Source: Micromonospora yasonensis
GTDB taxonomy: Bacteria > Actinomycetota > Actinomycetes > Mycobacteriales > Micromonosporaceae
DNA: 64,000 nt
Direction of reading: 5' to 3'
Assembly (NCBI RefSeq): GCF_026013475.1
Contig: NZ_JAPDPH010000001.1
Span: 1 to 64,000, forward strand
A program made the position numbers and the translations under genes. Positions 19,514-27,708 of this stretch are shown one piece after another (position 1 is the stretch's first letter; every line of letters starts with the position of its first letter). The notes under the pieces were generated by a model. That model did no database searches, was not told the DNA's origin, and saw only the letters and a program-made list of their open reading frames with translations.

Positions 19514-20212
19514 ATGGCTGACGGGCTCCATGGACCGAATGTCGTCCGCGCCGGGGAATCTTCCCTCCTTCTCGTGGGGGTCAGCGGCGGTCAGGCGGTG
19601 CACCTCGTGCGCCGCCACGAGCAAGCGGAGCCTGGTCGCGGTGCCGTGCCCGACTACTTCTTCGACCCGGCGAACAGCGACCGGGAGGAGGCCCTGCGCC
19701 GGTACGACATCGCGGCGCTGCGGGATCCGGTGTGGGCGAACACGACGATGTGCGGTCGGATCTGGGCGGTGATGGTCGGCGGTGACGGTGGAGCGCTCAG
19801 CAGGTACCGTGAGCTGGCGTTCGCGCCGACGTGCCGGCGCTGCCTGACACTGATGGATCGCCTGTTCCCCGCGCCAGCCGTCGACCAGCGGGTACCGGTG
19901 GTCGCGCAGCTCGTCTTCGAAGCCGTACACAAGCACGGATACGCGGAGGTGCGGGGCGTGCCCGGTGATCAGCTCGCCGTTCTACGGAAGGCGATTCGGT
20001 CGCTGATCAGGCAACGGACGGGCCACCCGAGCGAGACGCTCGTGCACGGTGACCTCCTGCGTGTGGTGTGTGAGCCGCTGGGAGACCCAGAGGCTGAGAT
20101 GCGGGCAGCTGCGGAGGCGATCGACGCCGTGCTGTTCGGGAAGCAGCCGCTGCCGTCGGTGCGATCCGACCGGGATTGGGTGGTGTCCTGGAGCGCGTGG
20201 GCGCAGCCATAA
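19514..20212 (+). CDS. hypothetical protein with Cys-x2-Cys, integrase-linked
   Basis: 232 aa, soluble. A conserved-looking block runs from NTTMCGRIWAVMVGGDGGAL to FAPTCRRCLTLMDRLFP; the CRRC pair and an upstream Cys might bind zinc. The C-terminus is helical. No known domain recognised. It converges with the integrase gene with only 5 bp between the stops, so it probably travels with the integration module. Confidence 0.65.
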   Translation: MADGLHGPNVVRAGESSLLLVGVSGGQAVHLVRRHEQAEPGRGAVPDYFFDPANSDREEALRRYDIAALRDPVWANTTMCGRIWAVMVGGDGGALSRYRELAFAPTCRRCLTLMDRLFPAPAVDQRVPVVAQLVFEAVHKHGYAEVRGVPGDQLAVLRKAIRSLIRQRTGHPSETLVHGDLLRVVCEPLGDPEAEMRAAAEAIDAVLFGKQPLPSVRSDRDWVVSWSAWAQP

Positions 20213-20217
20213 CAGCC

Positions 20218-21273
20218 TTACCCGCCGCCAGCGAAACGACCGCCGCCTACCCCGAAGGGGCGCGTGGAGGCGAGTGGGTGTGGTTCGCTCGTCATGGCGG
20301 CGAGGGCGGCGGCGACCGCGTGCAGGTCGGCCTTGATGTAGGTGGTGGTCGCGGGACCGCGGCGGTCGGTATGGCCGGCGTAGGCACGCGCGATGCCGTA
20401 GCCGAAATGGCGTTCCACCCACGTCAGGGTGGTGTGCCGCAGCCAGTGGGTGGAGATGCCCTGCGCGGCGACCCACGACAGGCGTTCGCCGATGCGTTTC
20501 CAGAGGTGGTCGTAGCGGCGGCTGGTAATGGGCTGGCCGTTGCGGTAGCGCAGCAGCCGGTCGGTGGGCAGGACCGCACCGCGAGCCTGGGCGTGTTCCT
20601 GTAGGCGGACGGCCAGGATCGGGGTGATGGGTTGCCAACGCAGGGTGCCGCCCTTCTCCGTGAGGCGGACCAGGGCGTGTCGGGTGTCCAGGTCGACCAG
20701 TCGGAGGGCGAGGGCGCCGCCGCGTCGGCAGGCGGTTTCGGTGTGCAGGCGCAGCAGCAAGGCGTCGAGGATGACGTCGTTGCCGCTGGTACGCGCGACC
20801 ACGTTGATGTCCTGCAGTTCCCCGGGCGTGAGGGCGCGGCGGGGATTGGGCAGCCGGCGTGGTTTGGCGACCCGATGGGCGGGGCTGTCCGCGGCGGTGA
20901 GGTAGCCGTCGGCGATGGCACGGCGGTAGACGGCGCGGGCGGCCGCGATGACGTGCTCCCCGGCATGGCGACCCTGCCGACCGGTGCGTCGGGAGCGGGC
21001 GGTGGCGGTGACCTGGCGCATGAGGGCTTCGATGTCGCTGGCGGTCACCTCGTCGAGCCGCAGGTGTCCGAGGGTGCCGGCCATGCGGTTCCAGTAGGTG
21101 CCGTAGGTGCGGCGGGTGCCCGGGCTGGCCGCGGCCGCGACCCGCGGCAGGTACTCGGCGAGCGTCGGCATGCGGCGCGACGGTTCGGGGTGGGTGGCGA
21201 GGTCGGCCGGGGTGAGGCCGAGGTGGGCCAGGATCTGCCGGGCGGTGACGATGCGTGACGGATCAGCCGGCAT
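20218..21273 (-). CDS. tyrosine recombinase (site-specific integrase)
   Basis: 351 aa. The N-terminal SAM-like core-binding domain spans about 36-125. The catalytic residues are visible: Arg183 (TETACRRGG), Lys207 in the beta-hairpin (LTEKGGTL), His276-x-x-Arg279 (STHWLRHTT), His301 (YAGHTD) and nucleophile Tyr312 (TTTYIKA). It should integrate and, with a partner, excise an element at a tRNA-derived site; a tRNA 3' fragment lies at 21898-21926. The gene overlaps the preceding SpoVT/AbrB-like gene by 11 bp, suggesting coupled translation. Confidence 0.95.
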   Translation of the reverse strand: MPADPSRIVTARQILAHLGLTPADLATHPEPSRRMPTLAEYLPRVAAAASPGTRRTYGTYWNRMAGTLGHLRLDEVTASDIEALMRQVTATARSRRTGRQGRHAGEHVIAAARAVYRRAIADGYLTAADSPAHRVAKPRRLPNPRRALTPGELQDINVVARTSGNDVILDALLLRLHTETACRRGGALALRLVDLDTRHALVRLTEKGGTLRWQPITPILAVRLQEHAQARGAVLPTDRLLRYRNGQPITSRRYDHLWKRIGERLSWVAAQGISTHWLRHTTLTWVERHFGYGIARAYAGHTDRRGPATTTYIKADLHAVAAALAAMTSEPHPLASTRPFGVGGGRFAGGG

Positions 21274-21760
21274 GAGAGGGGCCTCCGAGGACGGCGGCGT
21301 GCAGGTCCGCGAGGAGCCGCGTGATGGTGTTCGAGGGGTGCACGACGAGCAGATCGCGGGCAGGGATCGCCGCCAGCAGCACCACCTGGTGCGAGGTGAT
21401 GCCGCACATCTGCCGGGCCGCGACGGGCAGCGGGAGCGCCCCGCGGGCGCCGACGGCGTGCGTGCCGTCGGGTGCGGCGGTGATCAGGAGAAGGCCGTCG
21501 GTGACGTCGGTGTGGAGGCGGTGACCGGACGGCCAGCCCAGCACCCGTAGCAGCGCCCGGGCGGCGACCCGGCCGTCGGCGTCCGGGCGGGCCACGTCGA
21601 AGACGATGTCCTCGACCGGTTCCCGCGCAGCTGGAAGCGGTGCGGGCAGCTCCGGCATTGGAGCCGGTGGTGGTGCCGGGCGAGGAAGCGGGGTGGGGAT
21701 GACCGCGCCGATGATCTGCTCGTCGAGGCGTCGGCGGGGTGGTTGCCGGGCGGCCGTCAT
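21263..21760 (-). CDS. SpoVT/AbrB-like DNA-binding protein
   Basis: 165 aa. After a Pro-rich N-terminus, two swapped-hairpin-like repeats are seen: DADGRVAARALLRVLGWPSG with LHTDVTDGLLLI, and GALPLPVAARQMCGITSHQV with DLLVVHP. This is the beta-alpha-beta pattern of AbrB/SpoVT domains. Its overlap with the integrase start suggests it controls integration or acts as an accessory factor; neither is proven. A decayed copy of its C-terminus lies at 19.34-19.48 kb. Confidence 0.6.
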   Translation of the reverse strand: MTAARQPPRRRLDEQIIGAVIPTPLPRPAPPPAPMPELPAPLPAAREPVEDIVFDVARPDADGRVAARALLRVLGWPSGHRLHTDVTDGLLLITAAPDGTHAVGARGALPLPVAARQMCGITSHQVVLLAAIPARDLLVVHPSNTITRLLADLHAAVLGGPSHAG

Positions 21761-21897
21761 GGTGACCGCCGCAGCCGTTCGCGCGGCCTCAGCGCGTGGC
21801 GCTGAGAGCCCTGATCTTCGGTGTTTGCACGGCTGCTACGCGGTGCCCTCATCGGGAGCCACCACGGTGGTGAGCTCCCGTGATCTGGCACGAAGAG

Positions 21898-21926
21898 TGG
21901 TGTCCGAGGGGGGACTTGAACCCCCA
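21898..21926 (-). other. tRNA 3'-end fragment, probable attachment site
   Basis: The minus strand carries a T-arm (GGGGG-TTCAAGT-CCCCC), the acceptor strand CTCGGAC, discriminator A and CCA. The T-arm form suits tRNA-Leu. The complementary 5' acceptor, D-arm and anticodon arm are absent upstream. Such 3' fragments mark att sites of tyrosine integrases, and the integrase operon is 138 bp away. No second copy is found in this window. Confidence 0.65.
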
Positions 21927-22064
21927 GGCTGCGGACCTCTGACCTGCGCCAATCGTATCCGGCCTGCTCAGCTTGTGTCTACTCGTGCTCCATTGTGGCC
22001 GCTTGTAGCCCTCTGTTCCCCGCCGTGATCCCCCCGGGATCACCGTTGATCTTGCCCAAGCGAA

Positions 22065-22091
22065 GGGGGCCGGCCCAGCGGACCGGCCCCC
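22065..22091. terminator. hairpin terminator at element left end
   Basis: 9-bp stem GGGGGCCGG / CCGGCCCCC just after the stop of the 22102-22593 gene. Confidence 0.7.
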
Positions 22092-22101
22092 AGCTGTACG
22101 G

Positions 22102-22593
22102 CTACGGTCGCTCAGCGACCCCGTGCACCGTGTCGGCCGCGTCGACCGGCACCTCTTCCCACATCCAGTGGCCGCCCATCACAACGTACCGGCCGTGCTC
22201 GTCCGGCTCGATGCGCAGGTCCTCCTCGCCGAGCGCCTTGCGCTCGACCACGATCACGTCGCCTTCCCAGCGCATCGGCGGCACGTCCTGGTCCAGGTAC
22301 CGCTCCAGCTTGTCGCCGGACAGCCCCGAGTGCGCCAGCAGCACCCGGTTGTGCCGCCGGGACATCTCCTGGTCGGTCACGATCGCCTCGGCCACCTCGC
22401 GGACGCAGGACCACACCGCCCAGCCGTTCCACCGCTTCACCAGCGTGCCGGCGTACGCCGACTCGAACCGGCGGCCACCGTCGTAGGGGTACTCCAGCCA
22501 CTCCCCCGAGAAGTACCCGGACTCGCCGGGCTGGAGCGTCACATCGAAGTCGAGCGGCACGCTCGCCTCCGGTCGGTCAAGAGTCAGTTCCAC
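22102..22593 (-). CDS. hypothetical phage-type protein
   Basis: 163 aa, acidic, soluble. Contains WLEYPYDGGRRFESAYAG and a Trp-rich RWNGWAVWSCV stretch; no domain recognised. The start GTG lies inside the CACGTG of the element's recurring GTTCACGTGGA box, with AAGGAG upstream. It is the last gene of a leftward operon ending at the hairpin 22065-22091. Confidence 0.65.
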   Translation of the reverse strand: MELTLDRPEASVPLDFDVTLQPGESGYFSGEWLEYPYDGGRRFESAYAGTLVKRWNGWAVWSCVREVAEAIVTDQEMSRRHNRVLLAHSGLSGDKLERYLDQDVPPMRWEGDVIVVERKALGEEDLRIEPDEHGRYVVMGGHWMWEEVPVDAADTVHGVAERP

Positions 22594-22609
22594 GTGAACT
22601 CCTTCGTCG

Positions 22610-23032
22610 TCAGAACAAGGTCGCTGCCGGCGTTTCCCGCCGCCGGTCCAGCTCGCGTACTTCGTTGCCGGTCTGGTCTTCCCACCACGCCGCGAACATG
22701 CGCCGGTGGCACCAGTTGTCCGGCGGCGGCACGTTCAGGTCGCAGAAGCACAGCAGGACGAGGCGGTCACTGCCGGCCGCGTCCGCGATCTCCGCCAGCT
22801 GTTCGGAGATCAGGTCCACCCCGGCGGCCTCCAGCCGCTCCAGGTAGATGTGCCGGTACGGCCCCTCCTGCATCCGCAGCATCCCGTACGTCGGCGCGAG
22901 GAGCCGGGCGAACCCGGCGACGTCGTACGGCAACTGGAACCGGGGCTTCCCGACCGTCGTCCGGACGGGCGCGCCCTGGTCGGGCCTGAACCGCTGGTAG
23001 CGGTTCGTGAACAGCTGCAACTCAACCTCCAT
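22610..23032 (-). CDS. hypothetical protein, DUF488-like motif
   Basis: 140 aa. The C-terminal half RLVLLCFCDLNVPPPDNWCH followed by RRMFAAWW resembles the DUF488 motif ('LLC.E.....CHR..'), and the N-terminus looks like a short beta-domain (ELQLFTNRYQRF). Function unknown. Overlaps the start of the gene upstream (23022-23288) by 11 bp, consistent with one operon. Confidence 0.6.
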   Translation of the reverse strand: MEVELQLFTNRYQRFRPDQGAPVRTTVGKPRFQLPYDVAGFARLLAPTYGMLRMQEGPYRHIYLERLEAAGVDLISEQLAEIADAAGSDRLVLLCFCDLNVPPPDNWCHRRMFAAWWEDQTGNEVRELDRRRETPAATLF

Positions 23033-23288
23033 GTTGAGGCTCTTCGTGGTCGTCGTAGAGCTTCCCGATCAACGGGACCAGCTCGTCCAGGTGAGCGCCC
23101 AGCGCGTCCAGCGCGGACGCGACCACCGACGGCGGACCGTGGACGGTCAGCAGCTCCAGCCACTCGATCGGCTCGCCGTTCCCGGCGTCGGCTCGCTGGC
23201 TGTCCGGCAGCGGCGGCAGCGGCATCTTCGCCGTCGCCTCCACCATCGGCACGTAGATCCCGCCCTCGTGCCTCAGGATCACGCTCAC
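23022..23288 (-). CDS. hypothetical small protein
   Basis: 88 aa. Begins VSVILRHEGGIYVPMVEAT; the C-terminal part is an acidic helix. GTG 23288 is preceded by GGGAGGAG and overlaps the stop of the upstream zinc-ribbon gene (GTGA). Not recognised. Confidence 0.6.
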   Translation of the reverse strand: MSVILRHEGGIYVPMVEATAKMPLPPLPDSQRADAGNGEPIEWLELLTVHGPPSVVASALDALGAHLDELVPLIGKLYDDHEEPQHGG

Positions 23289-23434
23289 GCTGCTCCTCCC
23301 GTCGCTAACAGCCGCTTGCGGCGGCACTTCGGTCCGACCCGCTCGGCGCGGGCCCGCGGCGTCCGCAGCGGACGTCCGCAGTCCTCGCACTCCACGGGCT
23401 CCTCGTCGGGGCTGGCCGCTACCTGGTCGGTCAT
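23285..23434 (-). CDS. DUF6011-like mini zinc-ribbon protein
   Basis: 49 aa. The pattern CEDCGRPLRTPRARAERVGP followed by KCRRK matches the DUF6011 signature (CxxCGRxLxxPxSRxxGxGPxC), a small zinc-binding module common in actinophages. ATG 23434 follows GGAGGGAGG. It overlaps its downstream neighbour by 4 nt (GTGA). Confidence 0.7.
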   Translation of the reverse strand: MTDQVAASPDEEPVECEDCGRPLRTPRARAERVGPKCRRKRLLATGGAA

Positions 23435-23437
23435 CGG

Positions 23438-23707
23438 CTACCTCCCTCCTCGCAGCCGGGCGGCGATCCCCCGGCACCATCTGCGGTCGACCCCGAGCCG
23501 TTCGGCCACCTCGTCGGCGCTGTAGCCGTCGACGAGGTACCTCGTGGCCAGGGTCGCCACCCGGTCGTCGATCGGCGGGGCGTCCGCCGGCGGCCGGGTC
23601 CCCATCGGCCGACCCCGGCGCGGCGGCGGCTCGGCCCCCGTCTCGCGCCGGGTGGCGCGGGCCCGGGCCAGCGCCCGGTCCCGCGCCGTCTGCGGCTCGT
23701 CGGCCAC
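23438..23707 (-). CDS. small helix-turn-helix DNA-binding protein
   Basis: 89 aa. A basic N-terminus rich in Arg/Ala precedes a C-terminal HTH (LATRYLVDGYSADEVAERLG, then VDRRWCRGIAARL) resembling sigma-factor region 4 or LuxR-type recognition helices. It starts at GTG overlapping the TAG of the upstream gene by one base. A candidate regulator of the element's promoters; untested. Confidence 0.65.
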   Translation of the reverse strand: MADEPQTARDRALARARATRRETGAEPPPRRGRPMGTRPPADAPPIDDRVATLATRYLVDGYSADEVAERLGVDRRWCRGIAARLRGGR

Positions 23708-24189
23708 TACGCCGCAGCCTTCGCCCGGTGCTGGCCCTTGTCCGGGGCCGGCATCGGCACCACCGCGACGACTTTCTGCCGCTCGGCCATCCACTGCCCG
23801 CCGACCCGGGCCAGCCGCTCGACCAGCTCGTCACGCAGCTTTGCCGCGCCCTCGACGTACTTCTTCAGGTCGTGCAGGACCCGGCGGGCCAGCGGGTCGC
23901 CGGCCTCGGCCTCCGCCTTCGCCCGCGGGAGCAGGTACCGGTGGTGGGCGGCCAGCTCCATGTCGGCGACGTCGCAGGCGAACGCGATCCCGCGCACCTC
24001 GGCGCCCTTGTGGATCGCGTCGACCACGGCCTCGGCCAGGTCGCGGGCGTCGCGCTCGTCCAGGCGCAGCCCGATGTCCTTCCCGGCTGCGAGGAGCACG
24101 GCGGCCGCCGTCTCCCGCACCGCCAGGTAGCCCGGCAGGGCCGCCTTCACCTGCCGGGCCTGCTCTTCCTGCTGGGCCGTGAGGCTCAT
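23707..24189 (-). CDS. hypothetical protein, helical
   Basis: 160 aa, predominantly alpha-helical with coiled-coil character (RQVKAALPGYLAVRETAAAV, LKKYVEGAAKLRDELVERLA). No known domain. Last residues are basic. Co-transcribed with the HTH gene downstream (1-nt overlap). Confidence 0.6.
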   Translation of the reverse strand: MSLTAQQEEQARQVKAALPGYLAVRETAAAVLLAAGKDIGLRLDERDARDLAEAVVDAIHKGAEVRGIAFACDVADMELAAHHRYLLPRAKAEAEAGDPLARRVLHDLKKYVEGAAKLRDELVERLARVGGQWMAERQKVVAVVPMPAPDKGQHRAKAAA

Positions 24190-24201
24190 CGCGCCTCACC
24201 C

Positions 24202-24534
24202 CTAACCAATACGTGGCCGCAGTCGAGCATTGCGGCCGTACAAGTTGCGGACACAGTTGTCCCCCTCTCCGTTCGGTTTCGGCAGCTGGGCTGCCCTGAC
24301 TTCCGCGACGAGCGCCGGACCGGCATGGGTGTCGAACACCGCGCGTCGGGCGACCCGGAAGGCCGCCGGTCCGAGCGGGACCGCGTTCAACATCCGCGCC
24401 TGCCGGTACAGCTCGGCCTGCGCTCGCCGCATCGACTGCCGTAGGCGGGCCGACCCGGACGGCAGCGGCCACGCCCACAGGACCCTGACCACTCGTCTCG
24501 CACCGATCGCCTCCAACAGTCGAGGGTTGTACAT
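24202..24534 (-). CDS. hypothetical basic protein, probably leaderless
   Basis: 110 aa, strongly basic (AIGARRVVRVLWAWPLPSG, LRQSMRRAQAELYRQARML). Function unknown. The ATG at 24534 lies 5 nt after a consensus -10 TACAAT (24539-24544) with -35 TTGACC (24562-24567, 17-bp spacer), so the mRNA would begin at or next to the start codon. An ATG at 24540 overlaps the -10 and is rejected as start. Confidence 0.65.
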   Translation of the reverse strand: MYNPRLLEAIGARRVVRVLWAWPLPSGSARLRQSMRRAQAELYRQARMLNAVPLGPAAFRVARRAVFDTHAGPALVAEVRAAQLPKPNGEGDNCVRNLYGRNARLRPRIG

Positions 24535-24567
24535 AAACATTGTATCGGACAGGACACGTACGGTCAA
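24529..24567 (-). promoter_or_regulatory. element promoter with GTACAT-type box (site a)
   Basis: Minus strand: TTGACC, 17 bp, TACAAT, followed by TTTATGTAC. The half-box GTACATAAACATTGTA (24529-24544) overlaps the -10, as at the other sites of this family. Confidence 0.75.
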
Positions 24568-24605
24568 ACTGCGACCGTATAGCCTGCGGGCACGACGAGG
24601 CCGCC

Positions 24606-24785
24606 TCACAGGTTCAAGGCCCGCCGCTGGCCGTCGGAGAGCACCGCGCGGGCCTTGTCCACCAGCGGCCCGCCGTCGCAGGCCAGGCACAGCACCACCG
24701 GGTCCCGGTCGCCGCGACGCACGCGGACCCGGCCGCGCCGGCAGACCCCGCACGGCGGCAGGTCGATCGGCCCGACGACCGGCAT
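24606..24785 (-). CDS. small zinc-ribbon protein
   Basis: 59 aa. Two CxxC pairs (PPCGVCRRGR and LCLACDGG) form a zinc ribbon, followed by a helix LVDKARAVLSDGQRRAL. ATG 24785 follows GGAG at 8 nt. Such ribbons occur in many phage operons; target unknown. Confidence 0.55.
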   Translation of the reverse strand: MPVVGPIDLPPCGVCRRGRVRVRRGDRDPVVLCLACDGGPLVDKARAVLSDGQRRALNL

Positions 24786-24866
24786 CAGAGTGCTCCACGC
24801 GAACAGCCGTCCACGCCCGGAGCATACGCACTCCCATTGCGCCCGCACAGGTATCGCCGGAACGCG

Positions 24867-24898
24867 GGACGCCCCCCGGGTCAGCCCCCGGGGCGTCC
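24867..24898. terminator. hairpin terminator after parB-like gene
   Basis: Stem GGACGCCCC / GGGGCGTCC, 20 bp downstream of the ParB-like stop. Confidence 0.7.
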
Positions 24899-24918
24899 AC
24901 TGTCACCGGCCGCTCAGC

Positions 24919-26007
24919 TCAGTGCTGGCACACCGGGCAGAACCCGGCCTCGTCGACCGCGCTGCCGTGGCCCTCCCACGTGCAGTTCGGGTCCACCTTG
25001 ATCGGTCCTACCGACGTCACGTCGACGACCGCGGCCGGCACCTGCACCACAGCCTCCGGGTCCAGCTCCACCGTCACCGACGCCGCCAGGGCCTGCGCCT
25101 TGCGCAGCTTCGCCGACACCTTCCCCGCCGCCGTCCGCAGGTGGTCGACCCGCTGCCGGTACGCCGCCACGCCGCCGTCGGCGCCCGCGAGGACCTTCGC
25201 CAGCTCCTCCGCGTCCATCGCCGCCAGCTCGGCCAGGATCTCGCCGGCCGCCGCCAGGCGGTCGATCTTGCTGACCACCTTCTTCCGCTTGGCGACGACC
25301 TCCGCCTGCTTCTCCTCGCTGTGCTCTTCCTCGTCGATCTGGAAGAACCCCGCCTGCTCCTCAGCCAACTTGCACGCCTTCGCGAACTCCTCGGCGTCCC
25401 GCGCCGACCTGAACTCACCCCGCGCCCACTTCACCAGGAACCGCCGCTGCTGGTCGGCCGACAGCCGGCACACGTACCAGGCGACGCCCACCTGCAGCTG
25501 CCCCTTGGCGACGAGCTGCTTCGCGTCGTCGATCAGCCCGAGCAGGTCGATCCGCCACCCGATGTACGGCTGGCTCTTGCCGAACAGCTCGGCGATCCGC
25601 TCAGTCTCCCAGCCGGCCTGCGCGAGGCGTTGGTAGGCGGCGGCCTCCTCCATCGGCGTCATGTCCTGCCGGTTGACGTTCTCCGCCACCTGCGCGATGA
25701 ACGCCGTCTCGTCGTCCATCTCCCACACCATCGCGTGCAGCTCCTCGATGCCGCCCTGCTGGGCGGCCCGCCAGCGCCGCTCGCCGACGACCAGGCGGTA
25801 CTGGCCCGCCTTCGCCGTCTTGCGCACGGCGACCGGCTGGAGTTGGCCGAGCTTCTGCATCGATGCCGCCAGCTCGGCCAGCTCCTCCTCGGTGAACTGC
25901 TTGCGCGGCTGGTCCGGGTCCGCCTCGATCTTGGCGACCGGGATGGTCCGCACCACCGGCCCCTTGTTGCCCTTCGCCGGCCGCTTCGCGGTAGCAGTCG
26001 CGGTCAT
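24919..26007 (-). CDS. ParB/Spo0J-like nuclease-domain DNA-binding protein
   Basis: 362 aa. Residues about 18-110 form the ParB N-terminal domain (PVAKIEADPDQPRKQF, VVGERRWRAAQ, ENVNRQDMTPMEEAAAY), followed by an HTH region (RIAELFGKSQPYIGWRI), a long charged helical middle, and a C-terminal zinc-knuckle-like tail (NCTWEGHG...FCPVCQH). ParB proteins bind parS and hydrolyse CTP to slide on DNA for partition; others act as regulators. No ParA is adjacent. ATG 26007 has GTGGAGGAAGCG before it and a strong promoter (site b) upstream. Confidence 0.9.
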   Translation of the reverse strand: MTATATAKRPAKGNKGPVVRTIPVAKIEADPDQPRKQFTEEELAELAASMQKLGQLQPVAVRKTAKAGQYRLVVGERRWRAAQQGGIEELHAMVWEMDDETAFIAQVAENVNRQDMTPMEEAAAYQRLAQAGWETERIAELFGKSQPYIGWRIDLLGLIDDAKQLVAKGQLQVGVAWYVCRLSADQQRRFLVKWARGEFRSARDAEEFAKACKLAEEQAGFFQIDEEEHSEEKQAEVVAKRKKVVSKIDRLAAAGEILAELAAMDAEELAKVLAGADGGVAAYRQRVDHLRTAAGKVSAKLRKAQALAASVTVELDPEAVVQVPAAVVDVTSVGPIKVDPNCTWEGHGSAVDEAGFCPVCQH

Positions 26008-26038
26008 CGCTTCCTCCACAGTGAACGAGTACCAAAAC

Positions 26039-26118
26039 GTACACATTCATTGTAGTCGAAAAACGATCTTGGCGTCAATAATCTATGTACGGGTGACCGT
26101 GGAGCGCATCACGCAACA
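26039..26118 (-). promoter_or_regulatory. promoter/operator of the parB-like gene (site b)
   Basis: TTGACG (26073-26078), 18-bp spacer, TACAAT (26049-26054). Inverted half-boxes GTACACATTCATTGTA (26039-26054) and TCAATAATCTATGTAC (26075-26090) flank the pair. An upstream block (26091-26118, GACCGTGGAGCGCATCACGC) matches that of sites c, g, h and i. Confidence 0.8.
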
Positions 26119-26342
26119 GCGCAGGCCAGAGAGGCGAGGAGCGTCGGGGCCAGGGGGCCGGCCGCCACGTAGCCCGCGCTGCGGCGCACCACCCGGCGGG
26201 CAATGCTGGGCAGCTCGACCGGCGCCGGCCGCAGCACCTCTGCGACCTTCTCCACCTGCTCATCGCTGAGGTCGGCGTCGTCCGCCCGGCCGGATGCCAG
26301 CTCGGCCTCGATCCGCTCCGCCAGCTTGTGGATCTCGATCAT
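26109..26342 (-). CDS. hypothetical small helical protein
   Basis: 77 aa from ATG 26342 (MIEIHKLAERIEAELASG); a start at 26393 would add 17 residues and is preceded by a TCACAGTGGG sequence resembling the element's leader box. Acidic helix followed by SIARRVVRRSAGYVAAGPLA. No domain recognised. Confidence 0.45.
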   Translation of the reverse strand: MIEIHKLAERIEAELASGRADDADLSDEQVEKVAEVLRPAPVELPSIARRVVRRSAGYVAAGPLAPTLLASLACAVA

Positions 26343-26399
26343 GCGCTTGCGATGCAACGTGCAGCTCCCCGTCCGTCTCGATGCGCTAGCCATCCCACT

Positions 26400-26577
26400 G
26401 TGACCCCATAGGGCGGGCGACTTGAGCAGGGCCATTGAAAGATCGAACGAAGAGGATCATAGGCACGCCGAAACGGAGCGCAACAGATCAACTGTCCACA
26501 GTGAAAGAAGATTCCCGAATTCTGGTTACATGGGACGCCTTCGAGCCGATAGTCCGTTGTGGAGCAGTATCACTCCA
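26400..26577. other. AT-richer non-coding spacer
   Basis: This spacer is clearly lower in GC than its surroundings and holds no gene. It contains the inverted repeat GTGGAG / CTCCAC around 26554-26575 and separates the serine-recombinase remnant from the small gene at 26109. Confidence 0.4.
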
Positions 26578-27543
26578 CTACTTCCACACGAACTCGAGCC
26601 GGTCGAGGTCGAGCTGCGACGCACCGGCCCGGGTCGCCGGCTTCACGATGATCCGGTCCAGGACGAGAGCCAGCAGCTCGCGGCGCCGCTCCAGCGGGGC
26701 GTCGACCCACCACTCGGACAGGCCCTCCGGCGTCGTCGCCGGCAGCGCCTGCAACCGCGCCGCCTGGGCGATGCGCTCGCGGACCTGCTTCTGCTCGCGC
26801 TTCGCTTCGGCCTCGATCGCCGTCAGCGTCACCAGGCTGATCTCCCGCCGCGCGTACGCCTGGCCGGCCTCGGCCAGGCGGTCGTCGATCGCCTGGAGCA
26901 CCCGCTCCATCGTCGCCGCGCCGTCCTTCGCCGAGCCGACCGCGCGCTCCAGCCGCGCCCGGATCTTCGGCGACGCCAGCCGCGCCAGGGCCCGGGCGGC
27001 GACCTCCTCCTCCAGGCTCTCCGCCGCGATCCGGATGCGCCCGCACCCGTAGCTAGGGCTGCCGGCCCGGCACACGTACCCGCGCTTGCCGCTGTTGCTC
27101 GGCTGCGTGTACAGCGGCTTCCCGTCGATGTTCGTGCCGGTCCCGGCCTCGTCGGGCAGCGGGTACCCGCACACCAGGAACCCGCCGGACAGCAGGTACT
27201 TCCGCTGGTTGGTCGCGTGCGGCTGCTTCCGCTCCGGGGCGTCCAGCAGCGCCAGCAGCTTCTGGTGCGTGTCCCGGTCGATGATCGCCGGCCACGGGGC
27301 GTCGCCGACAACCTCGCCGTGGTACGTCTTCAGGCCCGCCAGCCGCGGGTTGCGCAGCAGCCGCGACAGCGACTGCTGGGTCCAGGGCCGCCCGGCGGAC
27401 GTCGCGACCTCGCGCGCCCGCAGGTCCGCGACGACAGACCGCATACTGTCCCCGTCGAGGACCCGCTTCACGACCTCACGGATCACCGTCGCCTCGGCGT
27501 CGATGATCTGTCTGCCCGTCTCGTCGTACCCGTAGCACCGCAC
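26578..27543 (-). pseudogene. large serine recombinase lacking the catalytic domain
   Basis: 321 aa. The visible part begins at RCYGYDETGRQIIDAEATVI, i.e. the 'recombinase' domain that normally follows a ~150-aa resolvase domain. It continues with the zinc-ribbon region (LVCGYPLPDEAG, YVCRAGSPSYGCGRI), a coiled-coil and the end domain. The Ser-nucleophile resolvase domain is absent upstream; a stop (TAG) lies 14 codons before GTG 27543. Either the gene is 5'-truncated or it makes a DNA-binding-only protein. Confidence 0.75.
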
Positions 27544-27708
27544 CGTCTGACCCCCACACGAAAGGCCGGCCTGAACTCGACCGGCCTATAAGCTAGCAGT
27601 GCCCCATAGCACCGTGCTACGTACACGCGCATAGGAGTTACCAACGCGTAACTGTCGCGTCCCGGACACCGTACCCCCCTACCCCGACGGCGCAACCCCG
27701 ACACGAAA

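Noticed and set aside
19130-19936. 268-aa minus-strand frame
   Set aside because: Antisense to the 19514 gene, Arg/His/Pro-biased and without ribosome site or domain.
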